Assembly (NCBI GenBank): GCA_003818205.1
Contig: RPRQ01000013.1
Location: forward strand, 20,709 to 84,708
From: Bacteroidales bacterium
Lineage (GTDB): Bacteria > Bacteroidota > Bacteroidia > Bacteroidales > Tenuifilaceae
Reading direction: 5' to 3'
Length of the DNA stretch: 64,000 nt
In this document: positions 54,131-63,029 of the stretch, piece by piece
Layout of the letters: every line of letters begins with the position of its first letter
Position numbering within the stretch: the stretch's first letter is position 1
Translations under genes and position numbers: made by a program
The notes under the pieces: generated by a model
Database searches by the model: none
Told to the model about the DNA's origin: nothing
The model's input: only the letters and a program-made list of their open reading frames with translations

Positions 54131-54715
54131 CTAACTTGCTTTTGTGCGCTGAATCAATTGCCCAAAGCCATAGCCTAAATATATAAACCAAACCGACCAT
54201 CCTAAATGAAAGAATCGTTGCTTTAATCCAAGATAATTACCCATAAAATCAGGCCAATACGTTGAAAAGCCAAGCAACATAATCAGAAAGCAAAGGATTG
54301 ACATTAATTTGATATTTGGCAGCTCCTTCTTCCATAGGATTAGACTTAAAAATGGAGATAAAATTAGTAGGATAGCAGGCATTCCTATTAATAGATGTAA
54401 TCGTTGCGGATATGGAAATATTCCTGCACCTGCAATTGAAACTGAAAAGGCTAAAATTAAAAAAACAGGAATAGTATTAATCCTAAAGTTTTTACATACT
54501 CTGTATAATTCAACGACAAAGAAAATACTAAGGATTGAGCATAAAACTAATCCAAGTGTAAATATATACTGAGTGCTTGTTCCCAATGCCCCTAACTCGC
54601 TAACCATTTGCGAAAGGTGATTGTAATCACCCATAATCAATCCGCAAATAATTGTTGTGCTAAAGAAAACAATAGGGATGAAAATCCCTTTTAATAGGAT
54701 TCTTTCTGTTTTCAA
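54131..54715 (-). CDS. DUF998 membrane protein
   Basis: This 194-residue integral membrane protein has six hydrophobic segments and matches the DUF998 pattern: DYNHLSQMVSELGALGTSTQ after helix 1 (the conserved S-E-L-G segment) and AGIFPYPQRLHLLIGMPA, where the family has a G-x-F-P...H motif. The frame opens with TTG at 54715 and no upstream in-frame ATG is visible nearby. It begins 33 bases after the amino-acid permease gene on the same strand and may be co-transcribed. The function of the family is unknown. Confidence 0.82.
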   Translation of the reverse strand: MKTERILLKGIFIPIVFFSTTIICGLIMGDYNHLSQMVSELGALGTSTQYIFTLGLVLCSILSIFFVVELYRVCKNFRINTIPVFLILAFSVSIAGAGIFPYPQRLHLLIGMPAILLILSPFLSLILWKKELPNIKLMSILCFLIMLLGFSTYWPDFMGNYLGLKQRFFHLGWSVWFIYLGYGFGQLIQRTKAS

Positions 54716-54748
54716 AACTACTCTCCAATAATCTATTCTTATGGTTGC

Positions 54749-56053
54749 TTAATTCTGCTTGTCAAGTTTAAAGTATCTTATTCCAAGGTATATGGTACTA
54801 AGCACACTAATCATTATTAAAATTCCCAACATCTCCTGTGGCGTTAGGTTTGATAGAAACCAAAGAATAGTAATTATGGAAAGAATAGGAATAATATACC
54901 CGCCAGGGATTTTAAAAGTATTGGAATCGTCATCTTTTCGCTGTCGAAGTTTGATTACTGAAAAGGCAACCCCTAGGTAAACCAGCAGCACTGATGATGA
55001 GGAAAAAATGGCCAACTGTTTAAACTCACCTGTTATTGAGAAAAAGCATCCCAATGATGTAAATACAAGAACTGAAATGTACGGTGTTGCGAATTTTGGA
55101 TGAACAACGGATAATGGTTTGATAGGAATTACCCGATCCATCGAAGAACGGAATAGAACCCTTGGCATATTTAGCGTATCGCTGCTCAAATATCCGAACA
55201 TCGAGATGGCTGCACCTGCAATCATTATGGTAATTCCAACTGGACCCATAATTCGTTTTGCCACTTCGGCCAATGGAGCCGATTTATAGGTTGAGAATGA
55301 ATCGCCTAGTATTCCTTGCGAAACCAGCTGAATAGCGATGTAGATTAAAAGGATAATCAGAAAACTTAGCATTATCCCTTTGGGGACTGTCTTTTTAGGG
55401 TTTTTAACCTCTCCACCCACGCTTAGGCTGCTCTCTGCTCCTTGAAATGCAAAGAAAAGGATAAGCGAAATCTTTCCGATATCGTTTAAAGCAGGTGTCT
55501 GTTTCCATAGCAAATTCTCAAAGGCAATTTGTGTCGAACCCCATATAATTAAGAGTAGCAAAGGAGTTAACTTGGCTATGGTTGTAAACTTAATAAGCGC
55601 AATCCCTTTCTTTACCCCAATAACGTTAATGGTCGCTAAACCGCTGAATAGCACAATAAAAAAACTTATTCTAAAAAGTGTTTCATTAAATAATGGGAAC
55701 AGATAGGCCAATGTATTGGCTAAAGCATTAGCTACTGCTGCCGTAGCCATCAATGAGGTGCCAAAGATTAACATGTTGGTTGCCAAGAAGCCAAAATACT
55801 TACCGAATGCAACCTCGATGTAAGCGTATGCACCACCAGTGATGGTTACCTTGCTGCCTGCTTCGGCGAAGCAAAGCATAATTATGGTAATAAGAAACCC
55901 ACAAAAAAGATATGCTAGTATCCCAGCAGAACCAAGGCCCTCGCTTACAAAGGCTGGTAAAACAAATATCCCCGAACCGATTACAATATTGATAATATTT
56001 GAAGTAAAACCCCAAAGGCCAATATCACGTTTCAAACCTTCTTCAGTGCTCAT
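54749..56053 (-). CDS. APC-family amino acid permease
   Basis: This 434-residue inner-membrane transporter has about 12 transmembrane helices. WGFTSNIINIVIGSGIFVLP in helix 1 is the APC substrate and sodium/proton site (GSGIF). Later blocks are GGAYAYIEVAFGKYFGF and ILFFAFQGAESSLSVGGEVKNPKKTVP, typical of APC helix 6 and the following loop. It ends with a helical pair before KLDKQN. The substrate is an amino acid, with the exact type unknown. A TATATTTG -7 box lies just upstream (56073-56080, minus strand). The DUF998 gene follows. Confidence 0.9.
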   Translation of the reverse strand: MSTEEGLKRDIGLWGFTSNIINIVIGSGIFVLPAFVSEGLGSAGILAYLFCGFLITIIMLCFAEAGSKVTITGGAYAYIEVAFGKYFGFLATNMLIFGTSLMATAAVANALANTLAYLFPLFNETLFRISFFIVLFSGLATINVIGVKKGIALIKFTTIAKLTPLLLLIIWGSTQIAFENLLWKQTPALNDIGKISLILFFAFQGAESSLSVGGEVKNPKKTVPKGIMLSFLIILLIYIAIQLVSQGILGDSFSTYKSAPLAEVAKRIMGPVGITIMIAGAAISMFGYLSSDTLNMPRVLFRSSMDRVIPIKPLSVVHPKFATPYISVLVFTSLGCFFSITGEFKQLAIFSSSSVLLVYLGVAFSVIKLRQRKDDDSNTFKIPGGYIIPILSIITILWFLSNLTPQEMLGILIMISVLSTIYLGIRYFKLDKQN

Positions 56054-56072
56054 ATTTGATAATTTTTACCAT

Positions 56073-56080
56073 CAAATATA
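56073..56080 (-). promoter_or_regulatory. -7 box for the APC permease gene
   Basis: TATATTTG on the minus strand matches TAnnTTTG, 19 bases before the ATG at 56053. Confidence 0.4.
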
Positions 56081-56156
56081 GCTTTTTTAAATAATTTTTC
56101 GGGGTCTTTCTTTGCCGAGTTTTGATGCCTTGGCTATTCTAAAAGGAGGAATTAGC

Positions 56157-56711
56157 TCATTTCAAATGCCATGCAGGTTTCAATTTAACTACCGCTTTAT
56201 TGATAGAACAACTTTCGATATGTGCACCTGATAGGTAACCGGTACTTATTAAAAACTCATTTACAGTCTCACCTCCTGTAAATTTGAATGCCTTTTTAAA
56301 TAGTTTCGTCCACTCCTGCTTTGTTTTGGGATGATGGTAGTCCAACCATTTCTTAAATGAACCAAACTCTTTTTGTAGTTGTAGAATCACATTAGCATTA
56401 TGGATTGCAGCATCAATTTTTAAACGGTTACGAATAATTCCTGTATCATTTAATAATCGTTGTCTATCAGGCTCTTTGTAAGATGCAACCTTTTTAATAT
56501 CGAAGTTACTAAATGCTTTTTTGAATTTTTGTTGCTTATTTAAAATGGTGGTCCAGCTTAAGCCTGCTTGGTTAATTTCTAGTATAAGACGTTCAAATAG
56601 CTCATTATCATCCTCAATGGGGAAACCGTATGCAGTATCGTGATAAATGCGATGAACATTCGATTTATCGAGATGAAAAACCGCTTCGCAGTATGACTTA
56701 GGGTTTTCCAT
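56157..56711 (-). CDS. tag: DNA-3-methyladenine glycosylase I
   Basis: This 184-residue base-excision repair enzyme removes 3-methyladenine from DNA. Conserved features are Cys8 near the start, YHDTAYGFPIEDDNELFERL, the family motif L-x-x-E-x-x-Q-A-G-L-S-W-x-T-I-L (seen as LEINQAGLSWTTILNKQQ), IIRNRLKIDAAIHNA, and the C-terminal SGAHIESC whose His and Cys complete the zinc site with Cys8 and His19-equivalent. The usual R-C-x-W start is replaced by Y-C-E-A. It is a single gene between the permease and a YCII protein. Confidence 0.92.
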   Translation of the reverse strand: MENPKSYCEAVFHLDKSNVHRIYHDTAYGFPIEDDNELFERLILEINQAGLSWTTILNKQQKFKKAFSNFDIKKVASYKEPDRQRLLNDTGIIRNRLKIDAAIHNANVILQLQKEFGSFKKWLDYHHPKTKQEWTKLFKKAFKFTGGETVNEFLISTGYLSGAHIESCSINKAVVKLKPAWHLK

Positions 56712-56742
56712 GGAAGCATGAGTGTATTATAACGTTATAATT

Positions 56743-57201
56743 TTAGGGGTTTGTCTTCCAGATTTTATCTGATGTTTCCAAATATTCTGATAGTGCTGCA
56801 GAGCCATACCAATTATAAAGCTCAGCCTCTAGAATGTTTTCTTTGATTGCGGGATCTGTTTGGAGTAGCTCTTTCGCTTCATCAAGTGAAGTAATGTTTA
56901 GAATGAAAATTCCCCTGTACGTTTTCTCATTTTTTCCTAGTGGTCCGGCAACAATAAGTTTACCCAACTTAACTAAATGGTTAATGTTTTTCATATGACC
57001 AGCAAAACAGCTACGAATAAACTCCTTATCGGTGGTTTTATTAATTCCTGTTTTAAGAATAACCAAAATATAGCCTTTCATTCCATACTGGTCGGCGCCA
57101 TACTTTTTTGCCAGAGTAGAGTCGTAATTTGGATTTGTATTCTGCCCAATGGCCGATACACCAATGGTAAGAATTAACATGAGCGTATAAAATGTTTTCA
57201 T
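56743..57201 (-). CDS. Exported YCII-related protein
   Basis: This is a protein of about 152 residues with a signal peptide from the ATG at 57201 (MKTFYTLMLILTIGVSAIGQ); a longer frame would add 53 residues lacking signal character. The mature part has the YCII alpha/beta fold: MKGYILVILKTGIN, AGHMKNINHLVKLGKLIVAGPL (the conserved HxxxxxxLxxxGKxxxAGP motif), YRGIFILNITSLDEAKELLQTDPAI and LEAELYNWYGSAAL. YCII proteins are small dimers of largely unknown function; a periplasmic form is less common. It is a single gene. Confidence 0.85.
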   Translation of the reverse strand: MKTFYTLMLILTIGVSAIGQNTNPNYDSTLAKKYGADQYGMKGYILVILKTGINKTTDKEFIRSCFAGHMKNINHLVKLGKLIVAGPLGKNEKTYRGIFILNITSLDEAKELLQTDPAIKENILEAELYNWYGSAALSEYLETSDKIWKTNP

Positions 57202-57322
57202 CTTTTTTATTCTTTTTTCTTTATACTCACTATTAATCTCCTTTATTTCATCGTTCAAAGATGTTACTTTAAAGTCTGAAAAACGATTTTTGATTTTTGA
57301 GCGTAAGGTGAATTTTAAACGA

Positions 57323-57670
57323 TTACCCGCCCCTACGAGCATCAATAAAACTTTTAACAAAAATCACCATTGTTGTAAGCGAGGTGGCAATCATTACTAG
57401 AACTCTGGCAATCCCAAGAGTATCAACCCTATTAATAGCACCTGCAAGTGGTTTTATCAAACCAATAAGGATCAGTAATGTAAGAACTACAGCGATATGA
57501 GCAACCGCTCGATTCCCTTTCTTGAACCAAGGGGTTATTGCGACAAGGACTATGCCTGCAAAAACAGGTATTAAAGCGGTAACGGAAGGTGTTACTGATG
57601 TAAAATATGCCCAACTACCAAGGATTATAAGGGTTAGAGCGTTCAGTAGGTTTATAAAATAAGGTTTCAT
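57323..57670 (-). CDS. Small four-helix membrane protein of unknown function
   Basis: This protein of about 115 residues starts at the ATG 57670 (MKPYFINLLNALTLIILG); a frame beginning 15 codons upstream is less likely. It has four hydrophobic segments: 5-20, about 27-45 (TALIPVFAGIVLVAITP), 55-72 (IAVVLTLLILIGLIKPL) and 85-103 (RVLVMIATSLTTMVIFVK), with a basic end. I do not recognise the family beyond general similarity to small Bacteroidota membrane proteins. It is 121 bases upstream of the YCII gene start on the same strand and could be in one transcript with it. Confidence 0.65.
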   Translation of the reverse strand: MKPYFINLLNALTLIILGSWAYFTSVTPSVTALIPVFAGIVLVAITPWFKKGNRAVAHIAVVLTLLILIGLIKPLAGAINRVDTLGIARVLVMIATSLTTMVIFVKSFIDARRGG

Positions 57671-57932
57671 ATAATTCGTTTTACAATCAAACAGCAAATT
57701 GTAAAGATGGTTCAAGGTTTTTTAGGGATTTTTTAGTTTAGATTATTTCTGAACAATAGGAAATAACCGATTATCAGTGGGCATAAATTGAAATTTGTAA
57801 GACTAAAGTCTTTTAAAGTTGAGGCTTTCATCTTGTGTCGAGGAGGTAAATGGTAAAGCGCAACAGCTTACTGAAATGATTTCGTTTTTTAGAACATAGG
57901 TTTTAGGGTTTAATAATCAGGCCTAAGTCTAA

Positions 57933-58397
57933 TTATTTAGGCTTGTTCCAAAAATCGATATCGAGTAAATAGCTTCCATTGGGCTGTTTTCGCCATACGT
58001 TAATGTACTTTACTGTAACATTGTATAGAGAGTCTTTATACATAATTTTTGATGATGCTAACCCCGTTTCGTAGATTACCTCAATATTTCCATCGATAGT
58101 TATAACATCAGTATTCATTTCTATAACCTTGGATGATTTAAAATCCTCAGCCCAAAAGGCTTTTATGCTATCACGTCCGTAAACAAAGTTCGACCCATTT
58201 GGGCTTAATTTTGCCGAATCGGAATACATCAATGACAATCGTTCTGCATCGCTCGATTTAAAGCACTCGGCAAGTTGAGCATTTCTGCTTTCGACAATAC
58301 CTTTCATCTCCTCTTTCGATAGGCTTAGTTCGGAATTGCCGCATGAACAAACCATAAAAATGGTTAAGGATGATAGTATAAAGATTATTGCTTTCAT
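57933..58397 (-). CDS. SnoaL/DUF4440-like lipoprotein
   Basis: This 154-residue lipoprotein has lipobox MVCSC (Cys about residue 19). The mature part fits an NTF2-like cone fold: a helix MKGIVESRNAQLAECFKSSD, then AERLSLMYSDSAKLSPNGS with G-R-D-S-I-K-A-F-W, and paired strands ending VKYINVWRKQPNGSYLLDIDFWNKP. The W-R-x-Q-x-x-G-x-W/Y-x-L...D pattern is typical of DUF4440/SnoaL-like proteins. Ligand and role are unknown. It is divergent from the caspase-like gene. Confidence 0.82.
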   Translation of the reverse strand: MKAIIFILSSLTIFMVCSCGNSELSLSKEEMKGIVESRNAQLAECFKSSDAERLSLMYSDSAKLSPNGSNFVYGRDSIKAFWAEDFKSSKVIEMNTDVITIDGNIEVIYETGLASSKIMYKDSLYNVTVKYINVWRKQPNGSYLLDIDFWNKPK

Positions 58398-58518
58398 TAA
58401 TAAATAATTAGCGATTCAAAATCAACATTGATAGAATTTATACTATGACCGTTATTGAAATACTTACCCTATCTATATTTCTTGTAACGAAATTGAGATG
58501 AAATTATTTGGTTTTTCC

Positions 58519-58526
58519 TAAATTTG
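58519..58526 (+). promoter_or_regulatory. -7 box for the caspase-like gene
   Basis: TAAATTTG matches TAnnTTTG, 25 bases before the ATG at 58551. TTG at 58493-58495 could be the -33 element, though the 23-base spacer is long. Confidence 0.4.
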
Positions 58527-58550
58527 GAAATCAGTCTAATACGAGCGATT

Positions 58551-60050
58551 ATGAGGTATTTAATTTTATTTATAAGCATTCTGTTTACTTTTCCAGTTTT
58601 TTCTCAAGGTCTTTATGCTGACTTTACTCCAAAGGAGAAAAATCTAGTCTTCCTCGATAATTTTGATAATAATGCAAATAGGTGGTGGCTTGGGGATAAC
58701 TCTGAAGCTTATGGTGCTGTTGAGAAAGGAAACTATATTCTTGAATGGAGAGGAAAACTCCCGATTTGGTATAGTCTTGCTGGGGTTAATTTTGATTTCT
58801 CAAAGGATTTTGAGATAGAAGCATCCATAAAGCAAACCAATGGAGCAGATGGAAACCTATTTGGGTTGATATTCGATAAGTCTGATAACGGTGAGTATGG
58901 GTTTATTGTTAATGGTCGAAGCGAATCGGTTGTTTACCAAGATATAAAGAATGAAAATCGTAGGTTTATAAAAGATGGGGGTGAGGTGATTCCTGATATT
59001 AAGGTTACCTACAATGAATATAATAAACTTACAATAAGGAAGATAGGTGGTGATATTTATTTCTTTGTTAATGAGGTGTTCTTAAAATCAGGGGAGAGTA
59101 ATGGTTTTGTATCGAATAAGATAGGCTTTGAGATTTGGTATAATTCACGCATATATATTGACTACCTAAAGGTTTCGTATCTGAAAAGGGTTGAAAATAA
59201 TATCGTATCTGAACCTATCATTAATAAAGAGACAGCCAATAAGAATGTCAAATCAGATGTTGATATTGATATCCCAGCTGTAGCAAGGCAAAATCCCGAT
59301 CGTTTTGCCCTAATTATCGGCAATGAGGATTACTCCTCGAAACAAAAGGAGATTAAGACAGAGATTAATGTTGATTTTGCCCGTAACGATGCTGCCTCGT
59401 TTAAGGAGTATGCAATAAAAGTGTTGGGAATTCCTGAACAGAACATCACCTATCTGCTTGATGCAACCTTGGGTGAAATGAGCCAAGGGATTGATAAAAT
59501 GAATAAGATAATCAAAGTAACCGATGGCACTGCTGATGTTTTCTTTTACTACGCAGGACATGGTTTACCCGATGAGAACACCAAGGAGGCATACCTTATC
59601 CCTGTTGATGTGAATGGTACAAATCTGAACTACGCTATAAACCTGAAAAGTGTTTATTCAAAGCTAACGGAATTTCCTAGTCAACGGGTTACAGTCTTTT
59701 TAGATGCATGTTTTAGCGGAGGGGCACGGAATCAAGGCTTGCTATCGGCTCGTGGGGTTAAGGTTAAACCAAAAGAAGAATCATTAAAAGGAAAATTGGT
59801 TGTTTTCACGGCTAGTTCAGGTGAGCAAAGCTCATTGCCCTATAAAGCCAAGAATCATGGTCTATTCACATATTATTTATTGAAAAAATTGCAGGAAACC
59901 AAAGGAGAAACAACCTATAAGGAGCTGTCGGACTATTTGAATAAAACGATAAAACTGAATTCAATACTTGCTAACGATAAAGAGCAGCTGCCACAAACAA
60001 GTACTAGCGCTGAGATACAGAATGAATGGATGAATTGGAAGATAAAATAA
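58551..60050 (+). CDS. Exported caspase-like (peptidase C14) protein with N-terminal lectin-like domain
   Basis: This is a protein of about 499 residues. The ATG at 58551 begins a signal peptide (MRYLILFISILFTFPVFSQ); the frame nine codons earlier opens with TTG. Residues about 35-215 look like a concanavalin/LamG-type beta sandwich (FDNNANRWWLGDN, GLIFDKSDNGEYGFIVNG). Residues about 250-495 form a caspase domain: FALIIGNEDY, VFFYYAGHGLPDEN with catalytic His337, and RVTVFLDACFSGGARN with Cys387. The specificity pocket should favour Arg/Lys as in metacaspase-type C14 enzymes, but this cannot be read directly. It presumably acts in the periplasm or on the cell surface. Confidence 0.87.
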   Translation: MRYLILFISILFTFPVFSQGLYADFTPKEKNLVFLDNFDNNANRWWLGDNSEAYGAVEKGNYILEWRGKLPIWYSLAGVNFDFSKDFEIEASIKQTNGADGNLFGLIFDKSDNGEYGFIVNGRSESVVYQDIKNENRRFIKDGGEVIPDIKVTYNEYNKLTIRKIGGDIYFFVNEVFLKSGESNGFVSNKIGFEIWYNSRIYIDYLKVSYLKRVENNIVSEPIINKETANKNVKSDVDIDIPAVARQNPDRFALIIGNEDYSSKQKEIKTEINVDFARNDAASFKEYAIKVLGIPEQNITYLLDATLGEMSQGIDKMNKIIKVTDGTADVFFYYAGHGLPDENTKEAYLIPVDVNGTNLNYAINLKSVYSKLTEFPSQRVTVFLDACFSGGARNQGLLSARGVKVKPKEESLKGKLVVFTASSGEQSSLPYKAKNHGLFTYYLLKKLQETKGETTYKELSDYLNKTIKLNSILANDKEQLPQTSTSAEIQNEWMNWKIK

Positions 60051-60132
60051 AGTCAACAAGAAATACATCGATAAATAGAGAATTTATAGTAGAACTCATT
60101 TCGAATTTTGCATTTATGCAAAATTCGAAAGC

Positions 60133-60154
60133 CTCTGTGTTCTCTGTGCTTCTC
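60133..60154. repeat. Inverted-orientation copy of the ACGGAG/CACAGAG repeat
   Basis: CCTCTGTGTTCTCTGTGCTTCT is the reverse form of the CACAGAGAACACAGAG type units seen after glpK and at 49.3-49.4 kb. It is isolated in the 222-base gap 60051-60272, which shows nothing else. Confidence 0.4.
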
Positions 60155-60272
60155 AATATCGATAAACATTATTATAGCAAGGCTGTAAATTATTAAAATG
60201 AACTAATTATTTTAGGCTTAACTTAAGTTCTCTGTGTTAAATATATACCGTACTCTTATTAATTAGAATGCT

Positions 60273-60755
60273 ATGGCAGACGAAAATCCTTACTTAAGTT
60301 CATTGGATAATAATTCCGATGATGAAATATTCGAAATCATTTCGAATCCCGACGAAATGGAGAATTCCCTAAAGTACACTGCCGCTTTAACGGTTGCTTT
60401 AAAGCGTGAGATGATATCTGAATACCAAGCCGAAAATTTACTTGATGGAAATACTACTGTATTAGATTATAATCCGAATATTATCGACAAGCAGGTTGAA
60501 GATTTCAGGGAAGAAAAGGCAATTCACCGAAAAGAATCTCGGAGAAAGTTGACCAATATTCAGTATGGGCTTATGCTGATCGGAGGGGGAGTTGTTTTAC
60601 TACTTTTCCTTTTATATGATGACCTATTGTTTCCAACTAGAACAAAATTTATTGGAATTTCCTCAATCGTCATGGGATTTCTGCTTGTAATAATTGGATA
60701 CATTGATAGATGGAGAAAGAAGAGGAAAAGAGAAGAAAACCCTCAATACTTCTAA
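60273..60755 (+). CDS. Unknown protein with two C-terminal membrane helices
   Basis: This is a 160-residue protein I do not recognise. Residues 1-95 are acidic and soluble: EIFEIISNPDEMENSLKYTA and MISEYQAENLLDGN suggest two helices of a small helical domain. A basic stretch (HRKESRRKLTNI) precedes two hydrophobic helices (about 98-116 and 127-144), and the end is again strongly basic (DRWRKKRKREE). The positive-inside pattern predicts both termini in the cytoplasm. It follows the caspase-like gene by 222 bases on the same strand, without obvious coupling. Confidence 0.65.
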   Translation: MADENPYLSSLDNNSDDEIFEIISNPDEMENSLKYTAALTVALKREMISEYQAENLLDGNTTVLDYNPNIIDKQVEDFREEKAIHRKESRRKLTNIQYGLMLIGGGVVLLLFLLYDDLLFPTRTKFIGISSIVMGFLLVIIGYIDRWRKKRKREENPQYF

Positions 60756-60912
60756 TGATTCACATTAAATAACATATTTAGTATTACTAACTTCTCTTCC
60801 GTGCATCAATAAAGTTTTTACGAAGATTACCATCGTTATTAACGTGTTGTGTGTCATTAAATAAAACCATTATCCGGTTAATAATAGCTGATAAAAAATA
60901 GATAATTTGTGA

Positions 60913-61084
60913 CTATTCAGCAGTAATCGAATTGAACAAAAACCACGGAGACACGCCTGCCTTAGTACCTAAGTACGGCGGGCAGGTTTGCGAGAGGTGA
61001 AAGCGAGTAACAGCCTTTATAGCTGTAGGTTACATTTGCCCATGAAAGAAAATGGTTATCTGAAAATGTACCTGAGAAGTTACG
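60913..61084. repeat. Intergenic repeat shared with 49016-49182 (copy B)
   Basis: It begins CTATTCAGCAGTAATCGAAT and carries GCGAGTAACAGCC, TACATTTGCCCATGAAAGAA and ATGGTTATCTGAAAATGTAC before CTGAGAAGTTACG, collinear with copy A. The middle instead has ACCACGGAGACACG and a CCTGCC...GGCAGG palindrome. It occupies the 427-base gap 60756-61182, which has no gene. Confidence 0.65.
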
Positions 61085-61182
61085 TTTTGGTTTTTTACAT
61101 ATTTTTTGGCAAACGCTGATCTTGTTGCATATGGTTTTATGCCATATGGTATTTTTTCTGAAAAATTAAAGCCTTTTCACCT

Positions 61183-61515
61183 ATGATAACATTTGACGAT
61201 TTTCAAAAGGTTGATATTCGTGTTGGACGAATTGTTGAAGCTGAGAACTTCTCCGAAGCTCGTAAACCTTCCTATAAGCTAATGATTGACCTTGGTCCTG
61301 AGATTGGAGTTAAGAAATCTAGCGCACAGTTAACCAGAAACTACAGCCTTGATCAGCTACTGGGGAGGTTAGTATTGTGCGTTGTAAACTTTCCTCCGAG
61401 GCAAATTGGTCCTATTCATTCAGAAGTCCTTACATTGGGCGTTCCCGATGTTGATGGGGAATGTATATTGATTACTCCCGATAAAGATGTACCCCTCGGC
61501 GGGCGTTTATACTAG
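61183..61515 (+). CDS. csaA: CsaA-type tRNA-binding domain protein
   Basis: This 110-residue protein consists of one tRNA-binding/EMAP-type OB fold. It begins ITFDDFQKVDIRVGRIVEAE, the invariant D-x-R-V-G-x-I start of the family. Further blocks are LMIDLGPEIGVKKSSAQLT, VLCVVNFPPRQIGPIHSEVL (the N-F-P-P-R-Q-I-G signature) and VLTLGVPDVDGECILITPD. Bacillus CsaA is described as a chaperone or export factor; tRNA-fold binding is the general family property. It ends 19 bases before the likely start of the RsmH-type gene, so the two may be co-transcribed. Confidence 0.93.
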   Translation: MITFDDFQKVDIRVGRIVEAENFSEARKPSYKLMIDLGPEIGVKKSSAQLTRNYSLDQLLGRLVLCVVNFPPRQIGPIHSEVLTLGVPDVDGECILITPDKDVPLGGRLY

Positions 61516-61534
61516 TTTTGCTACTTTTGCATCT

Positions 61535-62581
61535 ATGGAAAACCATGAACCAAAACATACCCGCAGGGTTCGATATAAGGGCACGCACCCAAAATCTTTC
61601 AAGGAGAAATACAAAGAGCTACAGCCTGAACTTTATGCAGCTGATGTAGCTAAGGTGATTGAACAGGGGCGAACCCCAGCAGGGATGCATCGCTCCATTT
61701 GTGTTGATGAGATTTTGGAGATACTATCCATAGAACCCGGACAGGTTGGGATGGATGCAACATTAGGATATGGTGGCCATAGCCTCGAAATTCTGAAAAG
61801 GCTTCAGCCCAGAGGGAGATTATTTGCAACGGATATCGACCCTATTGAATTACCCCGCACAGAGGAACGATTAAGAAACTTAGGATATGGCGAAGATATT
61901 CTTGTTATCAGAAAGTTGAATTTCTCCGAGATCGAGCAGATTGTTGCCGAATCGGGATTACTCAACTTTGTACTAGCTGATTTAGGCGTTTCATCAATGC
62001 AAATCGATAACCCCGATAGGGGTTTCACATTCAAGGTTAATGGCCCTTTAGATTTACGGCTTAACCCCAATAATGGGAAACCCGCATCATCGCTTTTAAA
62101 GACCGTTTCGCAAAATAGATTGGAAGAGATACTCGTCGAAAATTCGGATGAGCCATACGCTCATGAGATTTCTGCTGCTATTAAGGCGAATATTGCAAAG
62201 AGAGTCACAATTGGAACCACAACTCAGCTAAGAGATATTATTGCCGAGGCATTGATTTTTATTCCAAAAAATGAACGTAAAGATGAGGTGAAAAAAACCT
62301 GCCAAAGGGTGTTTCAGGCTTTAAGAATAGCCGTGAACGATGAGTTTGGCGTTTTAGAAAAATTTCTAGAGGAGTTACCATATTCTCTTGCCTCAGGGGG
62401 TAAAGTGGCTATTCTAACCTTCCATTCTGGAGAGGATCGTAGGGTTAAAAAATCCTTTCAGCACTTCTTAAATTTAGGTCTTTATAGCGAGATTGCACCC
62501 GATCCAATTCGCCCATCGGTTCAGGAATGCAATACCAACCCTCGTGCACGCTCAGCGAAATTGCGTTGGGCGGTAAAATAA
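61535..62581 (+). CDS. rsmH: RsmH/MraW-type 16S rRNA cytosine N4-methyltransferase, long form
   Basis: This is a SAM-dependent methyltransferase of 348 residues from the ATG at 61535; a frame 16 codons upstream overlaps csaA and is unlikely. It has an extra N-terminal segment of about 45 residues, then HRSICVDEILEIL (usual HxPVLLxExLxxL), GMDATLGYGGHSLEIL (SAM loop), FATDIDP, LADLGVSSMQIDNPDRGF, and LPYSLASGGKVAILTFHSGEDRRVKK. These are all RsmH signatures, with H-P-V-L-L replaced by H-R-S-I-C-V. It is not beside mraZ, ftsL or ftsI, where the canonical RsmH gene lies. It may be a second paralogue; the target is presumed to be C1402. Confidence 0.85.
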   Translation: MENHEPKHTRRVRYKGTHPKSFKEKYKELQPELYAADVAKVIEQGRTPAGMHRSICVDEILEILSIEPGQVGMDATLGYGGHSLEILKRLQPRGRLFATDIDPIELPRTEERLRNLGYGEDILVIRKLNFSEIEQIVAESGLLNFVLADLGVSSMQIDNPDRGFTFKVNGPLDLRLNPNNGKPASSLLKTVSQNRLEEILVENSDEPYAHEISAAIKANIAKRVTIGTTTQLRDIIAEALIFIPKNERKDEVKKTCQRVFQALRIAVNDEFGVLEKFLEELPYSLASGGKVAILTFHSGEDRRVKKSFQHFLNLGLYSEIAPDPIRPSVQECNTNPRARSAKLRWAVK

Positions 62582-63029
62582 TTTGGCAATTATTTTTGTA
62601 CTTGCAATTATAAATTCGCAGTAGTAGAAGAAATTGAAGCCTTAGGCTTGGAATAATTTTGCTTTTAGTATAAACTGATTTTGGTACAATTCGCTTGAGG
62701 TGAATTCTACTTCGCCTAGATTCATTAAGTTGAGCAAGAGTTTTGTCAAAGCCTAACGAAGGGTTTTACGGCGAATTATTATAAACACGAGAAACACCCC
62801 ATTTGAATCGTTTGCTTGCAATTGCAGAATGATACCCCTCTCTTAATCTCCCTTTAGCTTAATTTAGCTTTACCTGCAAATTGAATAAACACCATACAGT
62901 CAAGCAGATACACAATAATATTATATTGAAGATTAATAATTTAACATTTATTTAATATTCTTTTTATATCATATTTATTTTTTAGCATTAATTTAGTCTA
63001 AATAAAAATAACAAAAAAATGAAGTAACT
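62582..63029. other. 448-base gap, no recognisable feature
   Basis: I see no gene, strong hairpin or dispersed repeat here. The right half is extremely AT-rich and must contain the peroxiredoxin promoter, but no clear TAnnTTTG box can be assigned. Confidence 0.4.

Noticed and set aside
61522..61529. TACTTTTG as a promoter for the rsmH-type gene
   Set aside because: It lies only six bases before the ATG, implying a leaderless transcript, with no -33 element; chance or csaA co-transcription is more likely.
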